A program made the position numbers and the translations under genes. Below are positions 6,960 to 16,039 of a stretch of DNA of 16,066 nt, in pieces (the stretch's first letter is position 1; each line of letters begins with the position of its first letter). The DNA comes from Desulfobacteraceae bacterium (GTDB lineage Bacteria; Desulfobacterota; DSM-4660; Desulfatiglandales; Desulfatiglandaceae): positions 1 through 16,066 of the forward strand of contig DSCZ01000133.1 in the NCBI GenBank assembly GCA_011048855.1. Direction: 5' to 3'. The notes under the pieces are model-generated. The model had not been told where the DNA came from, made no database searches, and saw only the letters and a program-made list of their open reading frames with translations.

Positions 6960-8872
6960 TGACGGATTTTATTTCTGCCCTTGGTGATCTCGTTCCGTCA
7001 AAGCTGTCGTCGGTTCCAGTTGCCACCACGCCGGAAACCAGGGATACATGTATAGCCCTGATCCGGACTTGGCGTTTACGCCGGGATACGCGGGAAAGTT
7101 ATGTGGCCGCCTCCCAGCAGGTGGAGCAGGAATTTGGGTTGGCCGCTTTGCCCTTCGATCCCGAGACGATTGTGCAGGTCGAAACGTTTCCGGCCATTGA
7201 GAGGGCTCTTTTGGGGCATGTCGAGAACCGGCTCCTAGAGCATATCGATGGCGACATGCTCACCCTGGCCGAGTCGCGGCTCTCGCGATTCTGGTGCGAT
7301 GTGGAACCAAGGCTCCAGGCCCGTTGGGCGCTCGTTGCCTCCGCGGCTGAGGTCCTCCTGGAGGCCTATCGAATCGAAAAAGCGTTGAAGAAGGCTCCAA
7401 CCTCCCTCACTGGTCTAATCAGGGAATACGCCGAGAGCACTCAGCCATGGTGCTTGCTCGACACTTATCATCGCAACATGGAGAGCCGCTGGCACAATTT
7501 CGAACCGCGCGGCGATGACCATGACAGCATCGAGAAATTAGTTATCAAAGCCAGACAGCGATATATGGAGGTGGGATCCGAGATCGCTCGGCACTTCCTG
7601 AGACAACTTGGGCAGAAGTCTTTAGGCAAGGGAATTGTTCGGCAGCGGGAGGTCTTTGAAACACATGTGAAGCCCGCATTGGACCAGGAAAAAGTCGCCT
7701 ACGTGTGGGTGGATGCGCTTCGATTCGAGATGGCCAGGGAACTCGCGCGCTTGCTCAAGGATGACTTCAAGGTTGATCTCCAGGCCGCCATAGCATCGGT
7801 TCCGACAGTGACCGAGATCGGCATGGCGGCGCTGCTGCCCGGGGCTCAAGGGACTGCCAAGGTTGTGTCAACGGGTGGTGGGAAACTGGCGCTTGAGATC
7901 AATGGAACGGTCATCAAGGACCGCAAGGAACGCGTCGCTTTTTTGAAGAAACACACGGGAGTCGAAGTTTTCGATGCCAAGCTGGACAATCTCCTGCCCA
8001 AGCCCTCGAAGAAAATCCGGGATGGCATCGCAGAGGCGCAATTGATCCTCGTGACCTCGCAGGAGATCGACGAACTTTGCGAGCAGGACAATATCACGCA
8101 GGCCAGGAGGCAGATGGATGGCGTCCTGAATGATTTAAGGCGAGGGATTCGGGTCCTTGTTGACTTGGGCGTCGAACGTATCGTTCTGGCATCCGATCAC
8201 GGTCATATCTTCGCTGATGAACTGACCGAGGACATGAAGGTAGACTCACCGGGTGGCGATACTTTAGACCTCCATCGCCGTGTCTGGGTGGGTCATGGGG
8301 GGAAGGCGGACAACGCCTTTCTTCGTCTGCCTCTTAAAGCACTTGACATGCAAGGCGATTTCGATCTGGCCACACCATGGACATTCGCCTGCTTCAGGTG
8401 CAAGGGGGGTGCGAAGGCCTATTTTCACGGAGGGCTGTCACCGCAAGAATTAATTGTGCCGATCATGATCCTCAGCCCGTCTGAGAGACTTTCTTTGAGA
8501 CCGCCGACTGTGATCAAATGGATGCTCATACCAGGGAGTCAAAAACTTACTACTCGGTTCTTCTCCGTCCAGATCAAGGGCTTTAATACGGGCCTATTTG
8601 ACATCGAGCCACCAAAGGTTCGTGTTGAGCTGCGCGCAAAAGGGAAGACGGTTTCCCACGCAGTAAGCGCCTCTTACGGATTCGAGGAGGCCACGGGCGA
8701 TGTTGCTCTTCAGAACGACAAAGATAATCCTAAAGGTATAGCGCCCAACACCGTCACCCTTATGGTCATAGAAGAGCTGGACCAGAAGAGTGTCGGGTTG
8801 TACTTGCTTGATGCCGCGACCGGAGCTGAATTGTCACGGCTGGAGAAGATCGAAGTGACCATCGCAATGTAA
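6878..8872 (+). CDS. pglZ: BREX PglZ, C-terminal half with the alkaline-phosphatase-like domain
   Basis: This frame carries the rest of PglZ, a core BREX protein with an alkaline-phosphatase-superfamily fold that is needed for defence and methylation. Visible motifs are YVWVDALRFEMA (Asp codon at 7712), VPTVTEIGMAALLPG, and ASDHGHIF (Asp codon at 8195), the metal-site motifs of the PglZ fold. A beta-rich tail follows. The nominal start is a TTG at 6878 without a ribosome site, and homology already begins at the AELL codons just upstream, so this is not a natural gene start. An ATG at 6959 overlaps the stop of the N-terminal half (TGATG), so reinitiation could yield a separate C-terminal chain. 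brxL follows 10 bases after its stop. The gene is GC-richer than the SIR2/GmrSD pair before it. Confidence 0.85.
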   Translation: MRRDFGFDTPDNAALAELRQRFARHVLMTDFISALGDLVPSKLSSVPVATTPETRDTCIALIRTWRLRRDTRESYVAASQQVEQEFGLAALPFDPETIVQVETFPAIERALLGHVENRLLEHIDGDMLTLAESRLSRFWCDVEPRLQARWALVASAAEVLLEAYRIEKALKKAPTSLTGLIREYAESTQPWCLLDTYHRNMESRWHNFEPRGDDHDSIEKLVIKARQRYMEVGSEIARHFLRQLGQKSLGKGIVRQREVFETHVKPALDQEKVAYVWVDALRFEMARELARLLKDDFKVDLQAAIASVPTVTEIGMAALLPGAQGTAKVVSTGGGKLALEINGTVIKDRKERVAFLKKHTGVEVFDAKLDNLLPKPSKKIRDGIAEAQLILVTSQEIDELCEQDNITQARRQMDGVLNDLRRGIRVLVDLGVERIVLASDHGHIFADELTEDMKVDSPGGDTLDLHRRVWVGHGGKADNAFLRLPLKALDMQGDFDLATPWTFACFRCKGGAKAYFHGGLSPQELIVPIMILSPSERLSLRPPTVIKWMLIPGSQKLTTRFFSVQIKGFNTGLFDIEPPKVRVELRAKGKTVSHAVSASYGFEEATGDVALQNDKDNPKGIAPNTVTLMVIEELDQKSVGLYLLDAATGAELSRLEKIEVTIAM

Positions 8873-8882
8873 GGGATGAATA

Positions 8883-10910
8883 ATGCCTGAACTTGATCGC
8901 AAATCAACAAGAGTTTTCGCTGGGAAGGTGGTTCGAAAGGACCTCGTCCGGAAAGTGAAGGTCGGGGCGAACGTGCCGGTCTTTGTCCTGGAGTATCTTC
9001 TCGGCAAGTACTGCGCCACCGACGATGCGGCCGCAATCGAAGCGGGTCTTCGCGTCGTGAACAACACGATCAGCTCGAACTTCGTCAGGCCCGATGAGGC
9101 CAATAAAGCGCAGTCGATGGTCAAGGACAAGGGCAAGCACACTCTGATCGATAAGGTGAAGGTCCGTTATCTCTCAGACGACGACAAGCACTGGGCGGAG
9201 CTGGTCAACTTCGGCCACAAGTTCGTCCATGTGCCGGAGCACTTCCTGCGCGAATACGACCGTCTCCTTATGGGCGGCATCTGGGCCCAAATCGACATCC
9301 GGCACCAGTACGACGAGGACGCCAAGGGCAAGCGGAGCCCCTTCTGGATTGACAGTCTGAAGCCAATCCAAATCGCCACCTTCGACCTGACGGAGTTCCG
9401 GAACTGTCGCCGAGAGTTCTCAGCGGACGAGTGGCTTGACCTGCTCTTGCGAACGATCGGACTCGAACCTAAGTACTTCGACCGCCGGCTCAAGATGCTT
9501 TTTCTTGTCCGAATGATCCCGCTATGCGAGCACAACTACAATCTCGTCGAACTTGGGCCTCGCGGGACGGGTAAGAGTTATGCCTACCAGGAGCTTTCAC
9601 CCTACACGATCCTCCTGACCGGCCCCACGACCGTCCCTAATCTCTTTTATAACGTGGCAACTGGAAAGATGGGGCTGGTAGGCATCTGGGACGCTGTCGC
9701 CTTTGACGAGGTAGCGGACCTCCAGAAGATGCAAAAGGAGGTGGTCACGACCCTCAAGACCTACTGCGAATCCGGCACTTTTGCCCGCGGGAAAGACGCC
9801 CTTACCGGCATGGCCTCCATAGCCATGTTTGGCAACACCAACCAGGCGGTCGATGTGATGGTGCGCTCATCGCACCTATTCATGCCTATGCCGGAGGTCA
9901 TCCGTGAGGACATGGCATTCCTAGATCGGCTACATTTCTATATCCCCGGTTGGGAAATCCCCAAGATGCGTGTCGAGTACTTCACCGACCATTACGGGTT
10001 CGTGGTTGACTACCTTGCCGAGGCGCTCCGCGAGCTGCGAAAACACAATGTTACTGAAGCGATAGACCGCCACTTCTCCCTGGGGTCTCACCTCAACGCT
10101 CGTGATGTGAAGGCGGTTCGAAAAACAGTCTCAGGTTTGGTCAAGCTCATCTATCCCCATGGAGAGATGAGTCGTGAAGAACTTGCTGAGCTCGTCGAAC
10201 TGGCCGTTGAGGGCCGGCGACGGGTCAAAGAGCAGCTCAAGAAACTGGGGTCCTTTGAGTACCACCAAACATCCTTCTCATACATCGACAACGAAACGCG
10301 CGAGGAGAGATTTGTGAGGGTGCCTGAACAAGGCGGCCGGGACATGATCTCCTCCGACCCGCTTGCCCCTGGATCTGTATACACCGCCTCCGTAGATGAC
10401 CAGGGTAAGGTTGGTCTGTACCGCCTCGAAGTCGGCTGCTCTCCAGGAACGGGCAAACTGAGAATTGCCGGGGGCATCGACGGAACGATGAAAGAGTCCA
10501 TCCAGCGGGCTTTCGCCTACTTGGCAGCCCAGAAGGTCAAGATAGGCATCTCGCAGCAGGTGGACACAACCGATTTCCATGTCGAAGGCATTGATCTCCT
10601 CAGCAACCACGTGCCGTGTGAAGCAGGCGTCGCCCTCATCGTCGCGGTGTACTCCGCCATCAAGAAGCAGTCGGTGCTGGCGGGGCTTGTAATCCTTGGA
10701 GACCTGAGCATTCAGGGCAACATTAAGTCGATGCGATCCCTGGCAGAGCCGCTCCAAGTCGCCATGGATAACGGCGCGCGGCGAGCACTGGTTCCCTTGG
10801 AGAACAAACGGAACTTCCTGGATGTGTCAGGTGACATCGTCGAGCGGGTCGATCCGATCTTCTTCTCGGACCCCATGACAGCGGCCATGAAAGCCCTGGG
10901 GATGACGTAG
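8883..10910 (+). CDS. brxL: BREX-1 AAA+ / Lon-like protein BrxL
   Basis: This 675-residue protein matches BrxL, a DNA-binding AAA+ protein of type 1 BREX that forms ring assemblies and is needed to block phage replication. After an N-terminal DNA-binding region comes the AAA+ core with Walker A GPRGTGKS (225-232) and Walker B VAFDEV (Asp275, Glu276). The C-terminal domain resembles the Lon protease domain: a PCEAG motif (578-582) stands where Lon has its PSAG serine, and GNIK (Lys615) aligns with the Lon lysine. Here Glu580 occupies the serine position, so peptidase activity is doubtful. The frame is intact and of normal family length. It starts 10 bases after pglZ with a weak purine-rich site (AAGGGA). 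BrxL together with PglX and PglZ identifies the locus as type 1 BREX. Confidence 0.93.
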   Translation: MPELDRKSTRVFAGKVVRKDLVRKVKVGANVPVFVLEYLLGKYCATDDAAAIEAGLRVVNNTISSNFVRPDEANKAQSMVKDKGKHTLIDKVKVRYLSDDDKHWAELVNFGHKFVHVPEHFLREYDRLLMGGIWAQIDIRHQYDEDAKGKRSPFWIDSLKPIQIATFDLTEFRNCRREFSADEWLDLLLRTIGLEPKYFDRRLKMLFLVRMIPLCEHNYNLVELGPRGTGKSYAYQELSPYTILLTGPTTVPNLFYNVATGKMGLVGIWDAVAFDEVADLQKMQKEVVTTLKTYCESGTFARGKDALTGMASIAMFGNTNQAVDVMVRSSHLFMPMPEVIREDMAFLDRLHFYIPGWEIPKMRVEYFTDHYGFVVDYLAEALRELRKHNVTEAIDRHFSLGSHLNARDVKAVRKTVSGLVKLIYPHGEMSREELAELVELAVEGRRRVKEQLKKLGSFEYHQTSFSYIDNETREERFVRVPEQGGRDMISSDPLAPGSVYTASVDDQGKVGLYRLEVGCSPGTGKLRIAGGIDGTMKESIQRAFAYLAAQKVKIGISQQVDTTDFHVEGIDLLSNHVPCEAGVALIVAVYSAIKKQSVLAGLVILGDLSIQGNIKSMRSLAEPLQVAMDNGARRALVPLENKRNFLDVSGDIVERVDPIFFSDPMTAAMKALGMT

Positions 10911-11137
10911 ATGTGTTTGGATTGGGAATTGGCTGTAAGGTTTTGTCGGATAAACGGGCCTGTTAACCATGGCGGTAGTGCTCACGATCTGGGCTCCCTT
11001 TTTGTCGGAGTGGTCTCAAACTTCTGCCCGTTTCGGATCACACCAGTTCACGCTGAAAGCCCCGTGGCTGCGTCATCCAGATTCGATATTCTCGTCATGC
11101 TGCGGAAGCCGACGACGAAATGAAAGGAAGATAGGCG
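10911..11137. other. Intergenic gap between brxL and the SIR2-HerA-Fic unit
   Basis: This is by far the largest gap between genes in the defence part. A short + frame (10911-11123) starts two bases after the brxL stop, and another (10969-11163) overlaps the next gene, but neither has a ribosome site or recognised motif. I cannot identify a confident promoter or terminator. The gap probably separates two transcription units, and it may contain the junction where the next module was added. Confidence 0.4.
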
Positions 11138-12553
11138 ATGAGCGAGGCTTTTTGCTTGTCTGATTATCAGATACGCATCGGCAATGAAGACGTCATAGAG
11201 CGGCACCTGCATGGCATATTGAGCGATGACCCTGAGAGTGGCGAGAACCAAGAAAAGGCTAAAAAGGAACTCGATGAACTCCTCAAGGAAATGCGCGTCC
11301 GGTTCGGCACAATCATCAAGACCGACAACGTCTCATTTTTGCTCGGAGCCGGTGCGTCCCTGGCTGTCGGAGGTGTATCTCTTGCCAATATACCGAAGCC
11401 CCTTGAGAAGGCACTTCTCGACAAAGCAAGCGAGGAGCAGAAAGGGAAAACAGCCCCCGGCTGGATAGCTCTTTTCTACAAGATCGCTTCAGTCCTTTCC
11501 CAAGGTGACTTCTCGTTTGACAGCCGTTCCCAACTTTTCCAGTCGACCGAAGAGAAGGACATTCCCGCGATTGGCTTGAACCTTGAAGCCTGTCTCAGTC
11601 AGTTGCATACATGGTATGCCGGAATGCTCGACGCGACTGAGACGTTGAAACTGACGGGAGGCTCCGAGCTGACAATCGTCAAAACCGATTTGGCCCGTCT
11701 GATCAAAGAGATTACTGGCTCTTTAATGATTCTCCTTAACCTGCCTAAGTCTGGCTTGGATGAGCCTCTTCGGAGTCATAGGAAATTCATCAAGAAGATC
11801 CTCACCCGCCCGCTCAACCTGCGACGGGCGAATCTTTTTACTCTCAATTATGACACATTGATTGAACAAGCCGGAGATGCCGAAGGATCGGTTCTTGTCG
11901 ACGGATTTGTGGGAACACTGCGTCGTGTTTTCAGGCCCGAGTCCTACGATATAGATTTCTATTTTCCCGCGCAGACCACTGAAGGACGGGTTCACCGATT
12001 TGATCGGGCCCTTCACCTTTATAAGCTGCATGGCTCAATCACCTGGCATCGCTGCGAACTGGATTGGGAGAATCCCTTCGGCCTTTATGCGACATTCTAT
12101 AACCAGGAGTGCCACACAGACGATGTCCTGATCTATCCATCTCCACTGAAGTACGGCCAGGCGCTGGGCATGCCGTATTCCGAGCTGTTCCGTAGGTTTG
12201 GAAACGCGATTGCACAACCCCAATCAGCGCTGTTTGTGATTGGTTATGGCTTCGGAGATGACCACGTCAATGCATTGATCCGACAGGCGCTTGCCATTCC
12301 GAGCTTTACTCTTGTTGTGGTGGACCCCGATCCGAAGAGCGATTTCGTTTCTAAACTGGAGAAGCTCGAAGATGAACGCGTCTGGATTGTCAAGGGCTGG
12401 GAGTTAGGGACATTCGAAAGTTTTGTTACGAAGCTTTTGCCGGACTTAAGAGAAGAGGAAATCGACGCCAAAGTGATGAGAACCTTCAAGGGGCTATCGT
12501 TGCCTTCCGGGCGAAAGTCGGATGATTCCGAGGAGGACAGCGATGGCAAGTGA
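11138..12553 (+). CDS. SIR2-domain NADase of a SIR2-HerA defence system
   Basis: This is a 471-residue SIR2-like protein. It has SFLLGAGAS (residues 66-74), TLNYD (235-239, conserved Asn), KLHGS (296-300, conserved His) and IGYGFGDDH (368-376). Unlike the SIR2 protein at 3361-4506 it has no CxxC pairs. It also has an N-terminal helical extension of about 60 residues and a long insertion between the first two motifs. In characterised SIR2-HerA (Nezha) systems, the SIR2 protein assembles with a HerA ATPase hexamer and depletes NAD upon phage infection. The neighbouring HerA gene overlaps this one by 11 bases, which supports that assignment. The start follows AAAGGAAG (11123-11130) by 7 bases. 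The tail is unusually acidic and serine-rich ([11 protein letters not shown]). Motifs suggest an active enzyme. Confidence 0.9.
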   Translation: MSEAFCLSDYQIRIGNEDVIERHLHGILSDDPESGENQEKAKKELDELLKEMRVRFGTIIKTDNVSFLLGAGASLAVGGVSLANIPKPLEKALLDKASEEQKGKTAPGWIALFYKIASVLSQGDFSFDSRSQLFQSTEEKDIPAIGLNLEACLSQLHTWYAGMLDATETLKLTGGSELTIVKTDLARLIKEITGSLMILLNLPKSGLDEPLRSHRKFIKKILTRPLNLRRANLFTLNYDTLIEQAGDAEGSVLVDGFVGTLRRVFRPESYDIDFYFPAQTTEGRVHRFDRALHLYKLHGSITWHRCELDWENPFGLYATFYNQECHTDDVLIYPSPLKYGQALGMPYSELFRRFGNAIAQPQSALFVIGYGFGDDHVNALIRQALAIPSFTLVVVDPDPKSDFVSKLEKLEDERVWIVKGWELGTFESFVTKLLPDLREEEIDAKVMRTFKGLSLPSGRKSDDSEEDSDGK

Positions 12554-14783
12554 CCATGAAATTGGCCGGGTCGTCGCGGTTGACACTGCCCAGGTGACGG
12601 TTGAGTTGAACCGGGACCTAAAAGCACTGACTCGATCTACCTATGAAGGAACGCTGGAAGTCGGGCGAATCAACTCGTACATCATAATCCCTGTCGGTGC
12701 GCGGCGGATCGTCGCCATGGTTACCCGTGTTTTATTGACAGAGGAAAGCGAGTTGAAAGCCGACAAGACCATGGTGATGCTGCCTTCCTCCCGAAGGTTG
12801 ATGAAAGCAACAATGATCGGAACCATTGACGAGGGTAGGTTCCGTCAGGGGATCAATCTATTCCCGGTTCTTGATTCGCCGGTTCTCATCACGACGCGAA
12901 AGGACCTCGACGCTATATTCGGCAAGTCTTACGAGCAGCAGGATAAATCGTCATCAGATGACCCAGGGTTTTGCATTCCGATTGGCCGATCCGCTGTTTT
13001 CCCGGATTACGACATCAAGATCGATCCAGATGCGTTCTTCGGGAAACATGTCGCCATCATCGGCAGCACCGGCTCCGGAAAGTCCTGTACCATTGCCACC
13101 ATCATTCAGTCGATTATCCATCAGGCATCGGTCAAGCAAACGCGGTTCATCATCCTCGACACCAATGGAGAATATCGCACGGCCTTCCAGAAGCAGAATG
13201 CGGACGGGGCGTGGGCTGATGCCGATGCTGCTTTCAAGGCGCTCTATATACCAACTGACCCCGCAGAGAAAGACAAACTCGCTATCCCTTACTGGTTCAT
13301 GGATTCTGAGGATTTCGTCCGTTTGTTCAGGGCATCTCCCGGCGTGCAAAGACCTGTACTGCTTAACGCTTTGTCGTCGGCTCGTGACTCCGAGGAAGGT
13401 GCCGAGAACTGGCTCCATGTGCGAGAAAACATCATCAAAGAATGTAACCGGATACTTGGGCTATGTTCTGGTACTGAGACTAAAGACGCCAAGTCCATCC
13501 GGCAGCTATCTGATGGTTTTCTTGAATACATTACAGAACAAGCAGTCGAACAGCAGCTTGCGATTCTATTCACTCATTACTCGGATGTTACAGCGGTAAG
13601 CCTAAAAACCGTCTTTGAAGGTGTTAAAGAAATAACACGGGATGGAATCAAGGACGAAGGGGGAAAATACGAATCCTACGCAGCAATAGATGTGAACAAG
13701 CGAAGACGCATTGAGGAGTTGATCAAACCGCTGTTGGGGGCGTTATCTCGAATTCCAGAAAACAGCACCGCACTCAGCACAGCATCGGCAGATTGCCCGA
13801 GGTTTTTCAGTAAGAGCGAATTTCGCTACCGGTATCTTGAGCACGCCATGACTCGTGATGAAGCAAGCTCATCGCGTGCCCGTGACAATTGCTCCACAAT
13901 GCTCATGCGTATTTACCGGTTACTGGAAGACTCCCGTTTCGAATTCATGTTTGGACCTACTTGTTCTGAGTGGCCATCTGTTATTTACGCCCTCGCCACC
14001 TTTATGCGTGACATTCTGGGCGCTGAATGCTGTACATCCAAGGGACTTACTGGCACGGATGCCTGCTCAGAAGACCAACTACCTTTTTATGACCGCCAGC
14101 GACGTGGCGCAGCTCTGTCAAACGTTGTAATCATCGATTTGAGCCTCCTTGCTTCAGAGGTCCTTGAGAATGTAACAGCGCTCATTGGACGTCTTATTCA
14201 TGAATTCTTGCAACGATTGAGCGATCCGCTTAGTGGAGTCGGCCGCGGGGAGTATCCGGTCGTTCTCATTCTTGAGGAGGCACAGAACTATATCCGCGAG
14301 GGCAGAAGAATGGAGGAGGATTCCATCTCGAAGCTTGTCTTTGAGCGCATCGCCCGAGAAGGCAGAAAGTATGGGTTGGGATTGGTTGTCGCTTCCCAAC
14401 GCCCAAGCGAATTATCAAAGACAGTTCTCTCGCAGTGCAATAGCTTCATTGTCCATCGCCTGCAGAATCCTGAAGATCTGCGCTACTTCCGGGAAATCGT
14501 GCCCGGCATCTACGGACAGCTCCTCGATCAACTTCCAGCTCTTGCCCCTCGAAGTGCATTGGTGTTGGGAGAGTGTGTTCAAGCCCCCGCATTGGTTGAG
14601 ATACGAGAAGCCAGCCCTGTTCCAAAAAGTAAAAACCCGAAGTTTTATCGAAGCTGGGCCCAAGAGGAGAAGCAACCTGATTTTGAAGCCGTATGTGAAA
14701 GGTGGGAGGGTAAGCAACCTGTCTGCACCACTCCTGCCGATCAGCCTCCTATTACTCCAGAGAATGGCGGTGGCGCGAAATGA
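12543..14783 (+). CDS. herA: HerA-type hexameric ATPase of a SIR2-HerA defence system
   Basis: This 746-residue protein has the HerA/FtsK-superfamily layout. An N-terminal HAS-type beta barrel (about 1-120) opens with EIGRVVAVD. Walker A is GSTGSGKS (174-181), followed by ILDTNGEY. Walker B is LILEEAQ (Glu578, Glu579), then [14 protein letters not shown] with candidate arginine-finger residues (Arg605, Arg608) and the sensor ASQRP (617-621). A helical insertion of more than 200 residues lies between the Walker motifs. In SIR2-HerA systems the HerA hexamer is a scaffold and activator of the SIR2 NADase and may translocate DNA. The ATG at 12543 is chosen over 12522 because GAGGAGG (about 12530-12536) lies just upstream. 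The gene overlaps SIR2 by 11 bases and Fic by 4. All catalytic motifs look intact. Confidence 0.9.
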   Translation: MASDHEIGRVVAVDTAQVTVELNRDLKALTRSTYEGTLEVGRINSYIIIPVGARRIVAMVTRVLLTEESELKADKTMVMLPSSRRLMKATMIGTIDEGRFRQGINLFPVLDSPVLITTRKDLDAIFGKSYEQQDKSSSDDPGFCIPIGRSAVFPDYDIKIDPDAFFGKHVAIIGSTGSGKSCTIATIIQSIIHQASVKQTRFIILDTNGEYRTAFQKQNADGAWADADAAFKALYIPTDPAEKDKLAIPYWFMDSEDFVRLFRASPGVQRPVLLNALSSARDSEEGAENWLHVRENIIKECNRILGLCSGTETKDAKSIRQLSDGFLEYITEQAVEQQLAILFTHYSDVTAVSLKTVFEGVKEITRDGIKDEGGKYESYAAIDVNKRRRIEELIKPLLGALSRIPENSTALSTASADCPRFFSKSEFRYRYLEHAMTRDEASSSRARDNCSTMLMRIYRLLEDSRFEFMFGPTCSEWPSVIYALATFMRDILGAECCTSKGLTGTDACSEDQLPFYDRQRRGAALSNVVIIDLSLLASEVLENVTALIGRLIHEFLQRLSDPLSGVGRGEYPVVLILEEAQNYIREGRRMEEDSISKLVFERIAREGRKYGLGLVVASQRPSELSKTVLSQCNSFIVHRLQNPEDLRYFREIVPGIYGQLLDQLPALAPRSALVLGECVQAPALVEIREASPVPKSKNPKFYRSWAQEEKQPDFEAVCERWEGKQPVCTTPADQPPITPENGGGAK

Positions 14784-15829
14784 CGAAGAGCTTCAACCCC
14801 GTCTTTACGATCACCAATCGGATCACTGCCGGGCTGACCCGTATTGAACGGGCCCGGGGGTTCCTGGAGGCCGCGACACTTTCCGAGGTCTGGGTGCGTG
14901 AGATGGGCCGTCGCGCTTTGATTCTGGAAGCCCATCACACCACGCACATCGAGGGGACGCGCTTGACCCTGGAGCAGGCTGAGCGGCTGCTTGCTGGGAC
15001 CCCGGTTCCCGAGGCCGATCCCGATGACGTGCGGGAACTGCTGAACTACAAGAAGGCGTTCGAGTTCGTCTCCGAGTACCTCGAAGACGGCGGCCCGATC
15101 ACCGAGGGGCTGATTCGGGAAATCCACAAGCGTCTCGTCGAAGGTGTCCGGGGCGGTGCCGCGGCTCCAGGCGAGTACCGAAAAATCCAGAACTACGTGG
15201 TCAACTCCGTCACCGGAGAGACGGTTTACACGCCGCCTCCCGCGCACGATGTGCCGATTATGATGGCGGAGCTGGTGGACTGGCTCAACCGGGAACAGGA
15301 GGTCCATCCCGTGTTGGTGAGCGGCGTCTCCCAATTCCAGTTCGTGCATATCCACCCGTTTCTGGACGGCAACGGCCGGACGTCCCGGCTGCTTTCCACC
15401 CTGTGCCTCTATCGGACCGGATACGACTTCAAGCGGCTGTTCACGATCAGCGAATACTATGACCGGAACCGGCCCGCCTTCTACCTGGCCATCCAGAGCG
15501 TCCGCGAGCGCGGCATGGACATGACGGGCTGGCTGGAATACTTCGTCGAGGGGCTGACCACCCAGCTTGCCGAGGTCAGGGAGCGCGGGGAGCAGGCCAT
15601 CCGCCGGGACGTGCTCGTCAAAGAGCACCGACTTTCGGACCGCCAAGCCAAGGCCCTCGGCCACATCCTAGAGCACGGTAGCCTGACCATCCAGGATTTC
15701 GAACGCCTGTGCCCCGAGGTCAACAGGCGGTCTTTGCAGCGGGACCTGAAAGCAATGGTGGACCGAGGCTTGGTCGTCACCGAAGGTGAAACCCACCATC
15801 TGCTCTACCGCCTGGCGGGGCCGCGTTGA
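14780..15829 (+). CDS. Fic-domain protein (class II, probable AMP transferase) with C-terminal winged helix
   Basis: This is a 349-residue Fic protein, family enzymes that usually transfer AMP from ATP to a protein side chain. The complete active-site motif [12 protein letters not shown] is at residues 192-203, with the catalytic His and the ATP-binding residues present. An inhibitory motif of the (S/T)xxxE(G/N) type, TTHIEG (54-59), lies in the N-terminal helix, placing it in class II; there the Glu blocks productive ATP binding until relieved. GEYR (131-134) belongs to the usual substrate-flap region. Residues about 285-345 look like a winged helix-turn-helix, as in SoFic-type proteins. The start overlaps the herA stop (ATGA) and has no strong ribosome site, so it is probably translated by coupling. 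Its target is unknown; a role in the SIR2-HerA response is an inference. Confidence 0.92.
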   Translation: MTKSFNPVFTITNRITAGLTRIERARGFLEAATLSEVWVREMGRRALILEAHHTTHIEGTRLTLEQAERLLAGTPVPEADPDDVRELLNYKKAFEFVSEYLEDGGPITEGLIREIHKRLVEGVRGGAAAPGEYRKIQNYVVNSVTGETVYTPPPAHDVPIMMAELVDWLNREQEVHPVLVSGVSQFQFVHIHPFLDGNGRTSRLLSTLCLYRTGYDFKRLFTISEYYDRNRPAFYLAIQSVRERGMDMTGWLEYFVEGLTTQLAEVRERGEQAIRRDVLVKEHRLSDRQAKALGHILEHGSLTIQDFERLCPEVNRRSLQRDLKAMVDRGLVVTEGETHHLLYRLAGPR

Positions 15830-15831
15830 TC

Positions 15832-15886
15832 TTTGCGACAGGTTTGCGACAATGTTTGCGACACGTTCACGACATCCTTTGTGACA
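15832..15886 (+). repeat. Five phased TTTGCGACA-like direct repeats
   Basis: Immediately after the Fic stop are three exact copies of TTTGCGACA (15832-15840, 15843-15851, 15855-15863) and two variants, TTCACGACA (15866-15874) and TTTGTGACA (15878-15886). The start-to-start distances are 11, 12, 11 and 12 bases, close to one helical turn, so all copies face roughly the same side of the DNA. I found no further exact copy elsewhere in the window. It could be a protein-binding array, an iteron-like element or part of a mobile-element end; the function is not evident. Confidence 0.75.
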
Positions 15887-15952
15887 CGTACAGAGGCGCT
15901 GGGACCGGGGAAATCGAACTTGATGCCGCTTCTGGTCGGACGGAGTCAGACA

Positions 15953-16039
15953 CCCCCCGCAAAGCGGGTGGCTTGATGAGTAGGACTGCCTCAAAGGCAG
16001 TCATCCCAAATTCCCTAGACGCCGCGCTAAAGCGCGTCT
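15953..16039. repeat. Cluster of three hairpins with AAA-containing loops
   Basis: Hairpin 1 pairs CCCCCCGC (15953-15960) with GCGGGTGG (15964-15971), one mismatch, loop AAA. Hairpin 2 pairs GACTGCCT (15984-15991) with AGGCAGTC (15995-16002), 8 perfect bp, loop CAA. Hairpin 3 pairs AGACG plus CGC (16017-16027, with a 3-base bulge) with GCGCGTCT (16032-16039), loop TAAA. Serial hairpins of this kind are found at the ends of IS200/IS605-group elements and in their associated RNAs, and also in intergenic REP-type repeats. No transposase is in the window, but it may lie past the right edge. Any one of them could also act as a terminator after fic. Confidence 0.6.

Noticed and set aside
10911..11123. 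Small 70-codon gene directly after brxL
   Set aside because: It has no ribosome binding site and no recognisable motif, and two overlapping frames are open in the same stretch, so nothing favours this one.
12826..13599. Plus-strand open frame of 257 codons
   Set aside because: It overlaps herA in another frame, is rich in Ser and Arg in the manner of shadow translations, and covers the Walker A region of the real gene.
14741..15664. Long minus-strand open frame of 307 codons
   Set aside because: It lies opposite the Fic gene, whose motifs and ATGA coupling are clear. High GC produces an open antisense frame, and its translation shows no recognisable family.
15832..15886. CRISPR array
   Set aside because: The repeats are only 9 bases with 2-3 base gaps, so there are no spacers.
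15887..15925. Possible tRNA fragment on the minus strand (GTTCGATTTCC-like segment)
   Set aside because: The T-loop-like bases are present, but flanking bases do not form a T stem, and no acceptor, D or anticodon arms can be drawn.
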